DNA of 64,000 nt from positions 156,726-220,725 of the forward strand of contig NZ_JADFCO010000062.1 in the NCBI RefSeq assembly GCF_015356755.1, given 5' to 3'. Source of the DNA: Nonlabens antarcticus (GTDB taxonomy: Bacteria; Bacteroidota; Bacteroidia; Flavobacteriales; Flavobacteriaceae). Shown here piece by piece: positions 1 through 8,100 of this stretch. Position 1 is the first letter of the stretch; the number at the start of each line of letters is the position of its first letter. A program made the position numbers and the translations under genes. The notes below the pieces were generated by a model, which was given only the letters and a program-made list of their open reading frames with translations, made no database searches and had not been told where the DNA came from.

Positions 1-1137
1 AATTTACAGGTGTCTGGGGATGCAGATCTTAAATTTAGAATGACTCCTAATGGACGAATGACGCTTGCGGGTCGTTATGAAATTGACAATGGTCATTATG
101 AATTGAGCTTGTACGATATCGTCAAGAGAAAATTTGACCTTAAAAAAGGTGGTATTGTTTCCTGGTCAGGCGATCCATTTGATGCAGATTTGAATGTAAG
201 TGCGATTTATGAGATTGAAACCAGTGCGAGTGCTCTTATGGCATCCCAGACTAGCGGCGCTGATCAGAACGAGAAAAATAAGTTTCGTCAGGAATTACCG
301 TTTCTAGTCTACCTGAATGTGGATGGAGAATTACTAAAACCGATAATCAGTTTTGAATTGGACTTGCCTGAGAATGAAAGAGGGTACGCCAGTGGACAAG
401 TCTATGGTCGATTGCGACAATTGAATACGCAAGATCAGGAATTGAATAAACAGGTGTTTTCCCTTTTAGTGCTCAACAAGTTCTTTCCAACCAGTGGTGC
501 AGATGGTAGTTCTGGTGGAACGGCAACGATAGCCCGTGATAATATCAATCAGGCATTGAGCGATCAGCTCAACCAGTTTGGTGGTAAATTATTGGGTAAT
601 TCTGGAATAGATTTAAATTTCGGTCTTGATAGTTTTACAGATTATCAAAGTGGTACGGGACAGGACCGCACCCAGTTGGATGTAACCGCTAGTAAGAAAT
701 TACTGGATGATCGATTAATTGTAAGTGTAGGTAGTGAGGTGGATATTCAGGGTAGTGCCGCAGAGTCTGAAGGCAAAACACCTGTGGTGGGTAATGTGAG
801 TCTGGAATATCTATTGAACGAATCTGGGCAATGGAGGTTAAAAGGATTCCGTCGCAATCAGTATGATAACGTTATTGATGGACAATTAGTCGTGAGTGGG
901 ATCAGTTTGATATTTACCAAAGAATTTAACGAATTCAAAAACTTGTTTACCAAAACTGTTCAAGAAGCAGCAGCAGACGAAAAAAGAAAAGAGGAAGCAG
1001 CAAAGAAGAGGGAAGAAGAAAAAGCGAAAGCCAAACGAGATGAGGAAGAAGAGCGTCAAAAACAGCTGGATGCCACTAAAAAAGAGCGGGAAGCAATGAG
1101 AAAAAAGGAGAACGAAAACGAAGATCAAAAACAATAA
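1..1137 (+). CDS. tamB: TamB family translocation/assembly protein, C-terminal part
   Basis: The reading frame is open from base 1, so only the C-terminal part (about 378 codons) of a large protein is present. The conserved TamB/DUF490 C-terminal domain is visible: an amphipathic beta-rich segment (LAGRYEIDNGHYELSLYDIV), then VYLNVDGELLKPIISFEL, DLPENERGYASGQVYGRL and KQVFSLLVLNKFFP. The last 60 residues are a highly charged Lys/Glu helix (EEAAKKREEEKAKAKRDEEE region), common in Bacteroidota TamB. TamB spans the periplasm from an inner-membrane anchor and works with an Omp85 partner in outer-membrane protein or lipid transport. The partner gene, tamL, follows 28 bases downstream on the same strand, which supports the call. 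The true start lies outside the window. Confidence 0.9.
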   Translation, partial: NLQVSGDADLKFRMTPNGRMTLAGRYEIDNGHYELSLYDIVKRKFDLKKGGIVSWSGDPFDADLNVSAIYEIETSASALMASQTSGADQNEKNKFRQELPFLVYLNVDGELLKPIISFELDLPENERGYASGQVYGRLRQLNTQDQELNKQVFSLLVLNKFFPTSGADGSSGGTATIARDNINQALSDQLNQFGGKLLGNSGIDLNFGLDSFTDYQSGTGQDRTQLDVTASKKLLDDRLIVSVGSEVDIQGSAAESEGKTPVVGNVSLEYLLNESGQWRLKGFRRNQYDNVIDGQLVVSGISLIFTKEFNEFKNLFTKTVQEAAADEKRKEEAAKKREEEKAKAKRDEEEERQKQLDATKKEREAMRKKENENEDQKQ

Positions 1138-1165
1138 CTCTCGAATGAAAATTACGTTTTAAGCT

Positions 1166-3469
1166 TTGGAATTTAAAAAGATAACCTTGATTAAAAACAC
1201 GTACATAAAAATTGGTTTGCTGTCATTTTTCTCAATGATGGTATATTCCTGTGCCGTTAAAAAATACGTACCAGATGATGAGCTACTTCTGGAGTCTAAC
1301 AATCTAGAGTTAATGGTTGATTCTGCCGTGGTTGTAAAAGATGTGGATCTTCTCAAGATCGAATTGCAAAAAACAGTTTCTCCCAAACCCAACTCTAAAT
1401 TTTTGGGCCTTCGTCCGGGACTGCATTATTATTATAAAGTGAATGTGGACAGTGCCGGGTTTATAAATAAATTTATAAATAAAAAAATAGGCGAGAAGCC
1501 CGTTTACCTATCTCAGGTAGAAGAGGAATCAACGAAAGACCTGTTAAGAAACCGCCTGGAAAACCGAGGCTTCTTTTTTAGCAATATAGCATCAGAGGTA
1601 GAGCGTAATGAAGATGCTAAAGAGGCTACCGTTAATTACAAGATCAAGCTGCCCAAACCTTATACGATGGAGACCTATCAGGTAGATCGGGATTCCATAC
1701 CATTTTATGATGTGCTGGAGCAGGAAGTTCAAAACTCCCCTATAAAGAAAGGCTCAAGATTTGACCTGTCTGCCATGAAACTGGAGCGGGAGCGCATCGA
1801 TCGGAATTTTAAAGAAAAGGGATATTATAACTTCAATTCTGGTTTCCTGATTTTTCAAGCAGATACGAACCAATATGACAACCGCAGGTTTGACCTATTT
1901 CTCAAACTGAAACAAGATGTTCCCAGCAAATCTGTCAAGCCCTATAAGATCAATAAGGTAAATATCTATCCCCATAATGTGGTGGGAGCAGATTCCATAA
2001 TTAAGGATACGACTCGATATGCAGAGAAGAACTTTATCCAAGATCAAGAGTTTTTTAGGGCAGATCGATTAGATCCTTTTGTACTGATAGAAGAAGGAGA
2101 CCTTTACAGCCCTACTACATCAAAAGCAACCAGCAGGCGATTGGGTTCCATAGGGGCTTACAAATTTGTGAATATTGAATATAAAGAGTTGGACTCCCTA
2201 CAAAATGATTCCCTCAATTTTCTGGAAGCTAATATTTACCTCTCACCGCTCAATAAAAGAGCATTGCGTGCGGAATTACAGGGAGTGACAAAATCAAACG
2301 ATTTTGCGGGACCTAGCCTAGCATTGACGTTTTCCAACCGCAATCTTTTTAAGGGAGGAGAAACCCTTAATATCACGGCCAAAACTTCCTATGAGGTCCA
2401 GATTGCTAAAAGCAGTCAGGCCGGATTGACCAGTACAGAATTTGAGTTGGGAGCAGACTTGATCTTCCCACGTGTGTTGACACCTATTAAAATAAACGAT
2501 GATTTTTTTGAATATTCAATTCCCAAAACCATAGTCAGTGCAAATGTGAATCTATTGACTAGGAGTAAACTCTATAGTTTATTGACCTTTTCTGGTAGTT
2601 TCGGTTATGTATGGCAGGCTAATAAATTTGTTACCCATGAGTTCAATCCCATTTCCATTAATTATGTGAATCCATTGAATAAATCAAAGGAGTTTGATGA
2701 GATTTTAATGTCAAATAGGTTTTTATCAAACAGTTTTGATCAGCAATTTATTTCTGGTTTAACTTATTCCTTTACTTATAATGGGATGATAGAACAAAAC
2801 AAGCGCCATCTCTTTTTTGTGAACAGTACGGTAGATATTGCAGGCAACTCCATTAGTTTTTTGGGAAAAGAAAACGACATGGGTAAAAAGGAATTTCTGG
2901 GACTGGAATATGCACAATATGCGAAGGCTGATGTGGATTTCAGGTATCATTTTATAACCGGTAAGGAACAGCGCATCGCCACAAGGATTTTTGCGGGAAT
3001 AGGCTTGCCCTATGGAAATAGTGATGTACTGCCATTCAGTAAACAATACTTTTCTGGTGGTGCCTATAGCGTTCGTGCCTTTAGAACCAGATCGCTGGGC
3101 CCGGGAACCTACACGCCAGAAAGTACAAATGACCGGTCGTTTTTTGACAGGTCCGGTAACTTGAGGTTGGAGGCAAACGTAGAATATCGATTCCCCATTT
3201 TTGGGTATGTGAAAGGTGCCCTTTTTGCAGATGCGGGAAATGTGTGGAACACTACTAATAATGGACTGGAAGGCGGGAAGTTTTCGGGCAATTTCTTGAA
3301 TGAGTTGGGAATAGGTGCCGGTGCTGGAATACGGGTAGACGTTCAGGGTTTTGTAATTCGTTTTGATCTTGCCGCGCCATTGCACGATCCATCGCTCCCG
3401 GTAGAAGATCGCTGGGTGAATGATTTTGCAAATCCCGTGTTTAATTTTGCCATAGGATATCCTTTTTAG
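1166..3469 (+). CDS. tamL: TamL: lipidated Omp85/TamA-family outer-membrane protein
   Basis: 767 residues. The N-terminus is a lipoprotein signal: basic start, hydrophobic stretch GLLSFFSMMVYSC with the lipobox Cys near residue 29. POTRA-like segments follow (about residues 90-370), then a C-terminal Omp85 barrel ending in FNFAIGYPF. The barrel motif YSVRAFRTRSLGPG matches the conserved loop-6 VRGF/RGY-type element. Lipidated TamA homologues (TamL) paired with TamB are established for Bacteroidota. No ATG is available at the start: TTG at 1166 opens the frame and TTG at 1187 gives a shorter signal peptide (MIKNTYIK...), which I consider equally likely. It is transcribed with tamB and is predicted to sit in the outer membrane. 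Confidence 0.88.
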   Translation: MEFKKITLIKNTYIKIGLLSFFSMMVYSCAVKKYVPDDELLLESNNLELMVDSAVVVKDVDLLKIELQKTVSPKPNSKFLGLRPGLHYYYKVNVDSAGFINKFINKKIGEKPVYLSQVEEESTKDLLRNRLENRGFFFSNIASEVERNEDAKEATVNYKIKLPKPYTMETYQVDRDSIPFYDVLEQEVQNSPIKKGSRFDLSAMKLERERIDRNFKEKGYYNFNSGFLIFQADTNQYDNRRFDLFLKLKQDVPSKSVKPYKINKVNIYPHNVVGADSIIKDTTRYAEKNFIQDQEFFRADRLDPFVLIEEGDLYSPTTSKATSRRLGSIGAYKFVNIEYKELDSLQNDSLNFLEANIYLSPLNKRALRAELQGVTKSNDFAGPSLALTFSNRNLFKGGETLNITAKTSYEVQIAKSSQAGLTSTEFELGADLIFPRVLTPIKINDDFFEYSIPKTIVSANVNLLTRSKLYSLLTFSGSFGYVWQANKFVTHEFNPISINYVNPLNKSKEFDEILMSNRFLSNSFDQQFISGLTYSFTYNGMIEQNKRHLFFVNSTVDIAGNSISFLGKENDMGKKEFLGLEYAQYAKADVDFRYHFITGKEQRIATRIFAGIGLPYGNSDVLPFSKQYFSGGAYSVRAFRTRSLGPGTYTPESTNDRSFFDRSGNLRLEANVEYRFPIFGYVKGALFADAGNVWNTTNNGLEGGKFSGNFLNELGIGAGAGIRVDVQGFVIRFDLAAPLHDPSLPVEDRWVNDFANPVFNFAIGYPF

Positions 3470-3511
3470 GTCAGTAAATATCTAGTATGTATTTTATTTC
3501 TTGATGATCCA

Positions 3512-3525
3512 GCTTTCGCGAAAGC
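3512..3525. repeat. Iterated palindrome copy 1 (intergenic)
   Basis: Perfect GCTTTCGCGAAAGC between tamL and the DUF805 gene, followed by GGAAC on the right side. The palindrome recurs throughout the window. Confidence 0.95.
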
Positions 3526-3567
3526 GGAACAACCATTTTTATATATTGCACTTTATAAATTAAAAAA

Positions 3568-4065
3568 ATGAGTGAATTTAACCGACCGGAGGACAAGACC
3601 GATTACAGACCTAGAAGAAATAGAGAACCTTTTGATGCCACGGTTGAGGCTCAAGGAATGATGGACTATGTCAAAGACTGTTTTAAAAAATATGCTGATT
3701 TTAAAGGACGCTCTCGCAGGTCAGAATATTGGTATTTTTATCTTTTTAATATCATTATATCTTTTGCCTTAATTATTCCTGCAATAGCGCTTATGGTAGC
3801 AAAGAGCGATGCTTTCTGGCTGCCCGTAATATTATTAATACTGTATTCCCTAGCAACAATCCTACCTACATTAGCAGTTGTTGTGCGCCGTTTACATGAT
3901 ACCAGCCGCAGTGGATGGTATTATTTTATGACACTTATCCCGCTCGTAGGGATCTTTATACTGATAGTATTTCTCGTTGACGATAGTAAGCCTGGAACAA
4001 ATCAATGGGGACCTAATCCTAAAGGTGAGGGAAATGAAGATTTTGATACAGAAGCATTTTTATAA
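3568..4065 (+). CDS. DUF805 family inner-membrane protein
   Basis: 165 residues with the DUF805 signatures FKGRSRRSEYWYF, RRLHDTSRSGWYY and GTNQWGPNPK. About 35 charged residues at the N-terminus precede four hydrophobic helices (roughly residues 63-83, 89-112, 125-140). Inner-membrane location is expected; no biochemical function is established for the family. The N-terminal charged tail is longer than in minimal DUF805 proteins. It stands alone, with the iterated palindrome in its upstream spacer and a TATATTGC element about 25 bases before the ATG as a weak promoter candidate. Confidence 0.88.
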   Translation: MSEFNRPEDKTDYRPRRNREPFDATVEAQGMMDYVKDCFKKYADFKGRSRRSEYWYFYLFNIIISFALIIPAIALMVAKSDAFWLPVILLILYSLATILPTLAVVVRRLHDTSRSGWYYFMTLIPLVGIFILIVFLVDDSKPGTNQWGPNPKGEGNEDFDTEAFL

Positions 4066-4111
4066 ATACGTTCATTGACGCAAAACCTCTATAATTACTG
4101 GTTTTTAAAAC

Positions 4112-4119
4112 TATATTTG
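4112..4119 (+). promoter_or_regulatory. -7 promoter element of the EEP gene
   Basis: TATATTTG matches the Bacteroidota -7 consensus TAnnTTTG, 17 bases before the ATG at 4137. No TTG at -33 is evident. Confidence 0.5.
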
Positions 4120-4136
4120 GATAAACCTCTTTCACT

Positions 4137-5234
4137 ATGAAATGGCGTCTCGCGTTTCAAATATTAGGCCTTATTGCCGCTGTATTTTCTTTACTTCCAT
4201 TAATCGCAGCAGACTACTGGTGGATTAGGGTATTTGATTATCCGCATCTACAGTTTACTGCTTTCACTCTAGCAGCTATTATTTTATCGTTATTTACCTT
4301 CAAATGGCGGTGGTATCAGGATTACATATTCTTGGCGATTTTAGTGGGTTGTTTTGCTTTTCAATGTTATAAAATAATTAGATTCACACCATTAGTCCCT
4401 GTTGAATTGAAAGACAGTTCTGCAAATATTTCCTCTAAAGATCAACTGAGACTGTACACAGCAAATGTGTTACAAACGAATACAAATAGAAAAGCCTTAT
4501 TTGAGGAAATCACGCAGCGTCAACCAGATGTAGTCGTTTTTACAGAAACAGATCAAATATGGATGAAGGAAATTAGAAAAGCTTTAAGCGCTGATTATCC
4601 TTACAAGGTGGAAGAGCCATTAGAAAACACGTATGGAATCATCTTGTATTCTAAATTGCCACTAAGGGAAACCTCTGTGCAATTTATGGTAGATCCGGAA
4701 ATACCTTCCATACATACTCAAGTAAAATTGCGTAATGGCGACTGGTTCCAGTTGTATGCAATACACCCAACACCGCCCATGCCGCAGGAAAACCCATCAA
4801 GTTCAGACCGTGATACAGAATTGATGAAAATCGCCATTAAAAGTTATCAGTCTACTCTTCCCGTTATTGTTTTAGGTGACTTTAATGATGTAGCCTGGTC
4901 TTCAAGTACGGAGTTAACTGAGACGATCGGAAAATTACTGGATTTAAGAGTAGGGCGAGGATTCTATAATTCCTATCATGCGCAGTACCCCATGTTTAGA
5001 TGGGCTTTAGATCATATTTTGATAGCGCCAGAATTCAGATTATCAAAAGTAGGAAGAGGAGTCAATACGGGAAGTGATCACTTTCCAACCTATGCATATC
5101 TTACGTATGAACCTGATCTTGCACACGAACAAGAGCCGGAAGAGCCAAGCATGGAAAACTGGAAGAGTGCCAGAGATCAAATGAGTAAACAGGGATTAGA
5201 AAGTTTTTCAGTACTTCCCGACGGAATGAAATAA
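4137..5234 (+). CDS. Membrane-anchored endonuclease/exonuclease/phosphatase family protein
   Basis: 365 residues. Three N-terminal membrane helices (about residues 5-90) anchor a C-terminal EEP domain (about 105-335). Metal-site and catalytic motifs are visible: TANVLQTN at the domain start, VVVFTETD with the Glu ligand, AIHPTPP with the His, VLGDFNDV with the Asp/Asn pair, and GSDHFP with the catalytic terminal Asp-His. Members of this fold hydrolyse phosphodiesters in nucleic acids, inositol phosphates or sphingolipids; the substrate here cannot be told. The C-terminal 30 residues are acidic and rich in Glu-Pro. The gene has its own promoter-like element and no operon partner. Confidence 0.85.
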   Translation: MKWRLAFQILGLIAAVFSLLPLIAADYWWIRVFDYPHLQFTAFTLAAIILSLFTFKWRWYQDYIFLAILVGCFAFQCYKIIRFTPLVPVELKDSSANISSKDQLRLYTANVLQTNTNRKALFEEITQRQPDVVVFTETDQIWMKEIRKALSADYPYKVEEPLENTYGIILYSKLPLRETSVQFMVDPEIPSIHTQVKLRNGDWFQLYAIHPTPPMPQENPSSSDRDTELMKIAIKSYQSTLPVIVLGDFNDVAWSSSTELTETIGKLLDLRVGRGFYNSYHAQYPMFRWALDHILIAPEFRLSKVGRGVNTGSDHFPTYAYLTYEPDLAHEQEPEEPSMENWKSARDQMSKQGLESFSVLPDGMK

Positions 5235-5359
5235 TTTTTAGATTTCAATTACCTGAATGAAAATCGGCTCGGTTATTAATAGTTAATTATAAGGTAATTA
5301 ATTATGTATTAACGACTTCAGAGCGATTTCAGGACGATATTTGCAGCTTAATTAAATCC

Positions 5360-5560
5360 ATGAATAAATATATACTCTTACTTGTAACTCTTGCTACCGT
5401 TAGTGGTATCATAGGCTTTACAACGGACTCTGCTCTTACTTCTTTTTTAAGAGTTTTCACTTTAATTACCGCTGACATTGCGATTATTCTTTTGATAGGT
5501 AAATTTGTATTCTTTACAGATAAAAGTAAGACTTTGCGTCAACGCATCAGCATAAGATAA
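5360..5560 (+). CDS. Small membrane protein, function unknown
   Basis: 66 residues with two predicted membrane helices (about residues 4-22 and 32-53) and a basic C-terminal tail (KSKTLRQRISIR). I do not recognise a family. The element GATATTTG, one mismatch from the -7 consensus, lies about 20 bases before the ATG, and the gene is bounded by opposing genes, so it is probably transcribed alone. Confidence 0.6.
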   Translation: MNKYILLLVTLATVSGIIGFTTDSALTSFLRVFTLITADIAIILLIGKFVFFTDKSKTLRQRISIR

Positions 5561-5576
5561 TCTGAGTTATGATGGT

Positions 5577-5948
5577 TTAATTTATAGATTTTATAAATTG
5601 ATAGGATAGTAAAACAGCAGTAATTCCCAAAATGCTGCTCAGTAAAAAATAAATTACCGCCTGTGTATAGGCAGCTTGTTTCAGCAGAAAATACAACTCA
5701 GCAGAAAAAGTGCTGAAGGTGGTCAAGCCACCACAAAAACCCACAGCCAGCAATAGGAATGTAGATTCTGATAGCTGGCTTTTATCGTTTAAGGCTAGAA
5801 AGCTTCCCAAGAGTAAACAGCCTATAATATTAACTGCGATTGTAGGTATCCATTTAATCTCGTCTGAATTGAGCCATAGACTCATAAGAAATCGTAGGCA
5901 ACTGCCTAACCCACCGCCCAGAAAAACAAAGAATAAACTTTTAATCAT
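5577..5948 (-). CDS. crcB: Fluoride ion channel CrcB/Fluc
   Basis: 123 residues, the usual length. Four membrane helices and the Fluc signatures are present: GGGLGSCLRF at the N-terminus, the pore Asn segment VNIIGCLLLG, and GFCGGLTTFSTFSAE with the helix break and Phe-box residues. Fluc channels are dual-topology dimers that expel cytoplasmic fluoride. Its ATG overlaps the stop of the upstream SRPBCC gene by one base (TAATG), so both are translated from one message. I saw no fluoride riboswitch upstream. Confidence 0.93.
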   Translation of the reverse strand: MIKSLFFVFLGGGLGSCLRFLMSLWLNSDEIKWIPTIAVNIIGCLLLGSFLALNDKSQLSESTFLLLAVGFCGGLTTFSTFSAELYFLLKQAAYTQAVIYFLLSSILGITAVLLSYQFIKSIN

Positions 5949-6970
5949 TATCGAACGGGCAAATAGATTTCAGTAATATAATTCGCTGGATTGTCTATTT
6001 TACTGGGATCAGTTTTATAAACCTCAAAAGGCGGTTGTTCAGACCTTTCTAAACCATTTGCAGATATGTAATCGTCACCGTTCTTCCAGGCTTCTCTTAG
6101 GTAATCATAACTTCCTTTGAGCGTAATTTTTATGGCACTTTGAGGTTCCATGAAGCCAACTAAGATCCGAGAGTTAGCGGCTGTAATAACACGTTCTTGA
6201 ACAGGTACAGCTGCAGAAAATATGGCGTTTTCTCCGTCTTCATCAAACTTCTCATAGAGAACCATATCAGCTCCATAAGAATCAATGTTATTAGCATCCA
6301 TAAAACTATGGATTTTACGTAACATTTGCGACTGGAGACTGGAAAGGTTTTCATAACTAGAGCTGGAAGACATGTATAAATAATATCCACCACTGTAATC
6401 GATTCTTCCATCCACATTTGCGATGTATTTATCCATCTCGGTAGTTAGGTACTGGTTTAAATTAGCAATACTTTTCTCATACGATGGACCTAATTCCTCA
6501 TCCATACTCGTTCCACTCAAGGTTGATAATATTTTGCCGACTAAATTTTTATCGCCAGTCGTATGGATAATGACTTCTGTACCGTTTTCAACTTGTGCGA
6601 GCTTGTAATTTATTTTAGCCCGAGAACTACCTAAGCTATGTTTATAAAACATTTCAAGATCAATGGATTTATTAGGATTCAATCTTGTAATCGTCATTGT
6701 ACCTTTTCCATCTTCATCAGTAAAAGAATAGTTTGCATCAACACCAGCAGATTGCTCATTGAGCTGCACATCAACATCACTTCGTTGATGATAAGTATTC
6801 CAATTTGCCCAATTGTCAAAATCGGCTATTTGATCATAAACTAGGCTGGATGGTGCATCTACTATAGAAGTGCGTTTCACGTCATAATGTCCGTCCTGTA
6901 ATGAGAAATAGACGGCACCTGCGATGATGACCACCAGCAGTAAAATAAGAATGTACTTTAAGGCTTTCAT
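5948..6970 (-). CDS. SRPBCC (polyketide cyclase-like) plus GyrI-like domain protein
   Basis: 340 residues. One N-terminal membrane helix (about 4-22), a SRPBCC/START-like domain (about 30-175; SSLVYDQIADFDNWANW, then GTMTITRLNPN) and a C-terminal GyrI-like small-molecule binding domain (about 185-340; ILVGFMEPQ, then YDYLREAWKN and FEVYKTDPS). The combination is frequent in Bacteroidota, with an unknown ligand. It is the first gene of a two-gene operon with crcB. A perfect -7 element (TATCTTTG) lies 21 bases upstream of its ATG. Confidence 0.82.
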   Translation of the reverse strand: MKALKYILILLLVVIIAGAVYFSLQDGHYDVKRTSIVDAPSSLVYDQIADFDNWANWNTYHQRSDVDVQLNEQSAGVDANYSFTDEDGKGTMTITRLNPNKSIDLEMFYKHSLGSSRAKINYKLAQVENGTEVIIHTTGDKNLVGKILSTLSGTSMDEELGPSYEKSIANLNQYLTTEMDKYIANVDGRIDYSGGYYLYMSSSSSYENLSSLQSQMLRKIHSFMDANNIDSYGADMVLYEKFDEDGENAIFSAAVPVQERVITAANSRILVGFMEPQSAIKITLKGSYDYLREAWKNGDDYISANGLERSEQPPFEVYKTDPSKIDNPANYITEIYLPVR

Positions 6971-6990
6971 ACTAAAAAATGGTTGTAGAT

Positions 6991-6998
6991 CAAAGATA
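6991..6998 (-). promoter_or_regulatory. -7 promoter element of the SRPBCC-crcB operon
   Basis: On the minus strand the element reads TATCTTTG, a perfect TAnnTTTG, about 20 bases before the start codon at 6970. It gives this operon its own promoter downstream of the hairpin terminator at 7032-7057. Confidence 0.6.
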
Positions 6999-7026
6999 CA
7001 ATTTATATGAAGTGATCACAGGTCAT

Positions 7027-7106
7027 AAAAAAACTGCCAGATTTAAGTCTGGCAGTTAGAAAGAAACGCAAGCGATTCTTTTCCCCTACTACTCTCTCAA
7101 GTAATT
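7027..7106 (-). ncRNA. Candidate small RNA of about 80 nt under two-component control
   Basis: This is inferred from its parts. On the minus strand a perfect -7 element (7119 to 7112) is preceded, 23 bases upstream, by a NarL-type box. Transcription would start near 7106 and stop at a strong intrinsic terminator (10-bp stem 7032-7041/7048-7057 followed by seven U). Inside lie a second hairpin (7061-7069 with 7072-7080, CAAG loop, one mismatch) and an unpaired G-rich stretch (AGUAGUAGGGG) that could pair with targets. No open reading frame fits in it. Alternative: it is only the terminated leader of a longer, readthrough message into the SRPBCC gene. Confidence 0.45.
7032..7057 (-). terminator. 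Intrinsic terminator
   Basis: The 10-bp stem AACTGCCAGA/TCTGGCAGTT with a 6-base loop is followed on the minus strand by a run of T (7033-7027). It closes the candidate small RNA and any readthrough from the response regulator gene. Confidence 0.85.
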
Positions 7107-7111
7107 TGAAT

Positions 7112-7158
7112 CAAAGGTAGGAGGTAAGGAAAGTAGACGAAATACCCACTATTGGGTA
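7112..7158 (-). promoter_or_regulatory. NarL-type 7-2-7 box and -7 element (small RNA promoter)
   Basis: TACCCAC-TA-TTGGGTA at 7143-7158 is an inverted pair of heptamers with a 2-base gap, the same geometry as NarL 7-2-7 sites. The minus-strand -7 element TACCTTTG is at 7119-7112, exactly 23 bases away. There is no TTG at -33, as expected for an activator-dependent promoter. The box centre falls near -44. Confidence 0.55.
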
Positions 7159-7443
7159 TATTTTCAAAAGTCGTAATGCTCTAAGGAAAGAAAGTAATTA
7201 GCTTACCAACTTTCAAAACAGGTTATAATACAATAAAGCAAGCTAAAAGATATACGATTTCAATAGGCAAGGTAGTCGCGGATTATAATCGCGAATAAAA
7301 CTGTTACTCGATTCCAGAAATAAAACAAGCATAAAGTTTTAGTTCATAAGATTTGTGCTTTTGATAAGCAGCTTAGAAGAGGTGCCAGGATTTTTATCGA
7401 GCACGTTGATTATCTGATGTATTACTGAAAATGGAAAGAAGTC

Positions 7444-7459
7444 CGCTTTCGCGAAAGCG
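7444..7459. repeat. Iterated palindrome copy 2 (intergenic)
   Basis: Perfect CGCTTTCGCGAAAGCG, 18 bases downstream of the response regulator stop codon. Confidence 0.95.
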
Positions 7460-7476
7460 AGATGCAGTGAATCACA

Positions 7477-8100
7477 TTACTTATAATGAGGGTGCTGCTG
7501 CAAGGCAAATCTCAACAGCTCACCTTTACCTTCCAAGCCTAATTTTTGAATCATATTCTTGCGATGCTTATGAATAGTACTCACAGCAGTATGGCGGATT
7601 TCTGCTATATCTGATGAACGATTTCCTGCCGCCATGAGCTTTAAAATTTCTCGCTCACTGCGGGAAAGTATATCAGTATCACCATTAGGAATTTCAGAAT
7701 TTGGATTGACGGTTATTGATGGATCGATATACGCATTCCCTCGAGAAACACTTAAAATCGCCTCGCGAACTGTCGATAATGATCTTATTTTTAAAACGTA
7801 ACCATCCACACCAGCATTCATCATTTCTTTTACTGCGGATGCATCGTCAAACATAGTGAAAGCTACAACCTTGATTTTAGGGTTCTTTTCCTTTACTCTT
7901 TTACATAATTCGATGCCGTTCATTCTAGGCATGCTTATGTCTGTGAGTATGACGTTAGGATTTCTGTATTCTAAAATACTCATGAGTTCTATACCATCTA
8001 GTGCTGTATCGATAACTTCAATATCTGTATCTTTTTCAAATAATAATTTAAGACCGTCGATGAGGGAGACATGATCTTCAACAATGATTAGCTGTATCAT
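7477..8100 (-). CDS. NarL/FixJ-family response regulator with LuxR-type HTH
   Basis: 207 residues. Receiver domain (about 1-120) has the acidic pair VEDH, phospho-acceptor Asp54 in VILTDISMP, Thr in VVAFTMFDD and Lys in DGYVLKIRS. The LuxR-type HTH (about 143-205) reads LSRSEREILKLMAAGNRSSDIA, then VSTIHKHRKNMIQKLG. The start codon overlaps the kinase stop (ATGA), so it is translationally coupled to its partner kinase. The 7-2-7 inverted repeats upstream of the operon and downstream of this gene are likely binding sites, by analogy to NarL heptamers. The signal sensed is unknown. Confidence 0.93.
   Translation of the reverse strand: MIQLIIVEDHVSLIDGLKLLFEKDTDIEVIDTALDGIELMSILEYRNPNVILTDISMPRMNGIELCKRVKEKNPKIKVVAFTMFDDASAVKEMMNAGVDGYVLKIRSLSTVREAILSVSRGNAYIDPSITVNPNSEIPNGDTDILSRSEREILKLMAAGNRSSDIAEIRHTAVSTIHKHRKNMIQKLGLEGKGELLRFALQQHPHYK

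Larger units (their letters stand above)
6971..7476. other. Gene-free stretch with terminator, small RNA candidate and regulator box
   Basis: This 506-base region has no credible protein-coding frame. It holds, right to left: iterated palindrome 7444-7459, a 7-2-7 inverted repeat 7143-7158, a -7 element 7112-7119, a candidate small RNA and its terminator, and the SRPBCC promoter. Confidence 0.6.

Noticed and set aside
2759..3385. Long minus-strand frame inside tamL
   Set aside because: Shadow of the TamL barrel coding sequence; no promoter or homology pattern.
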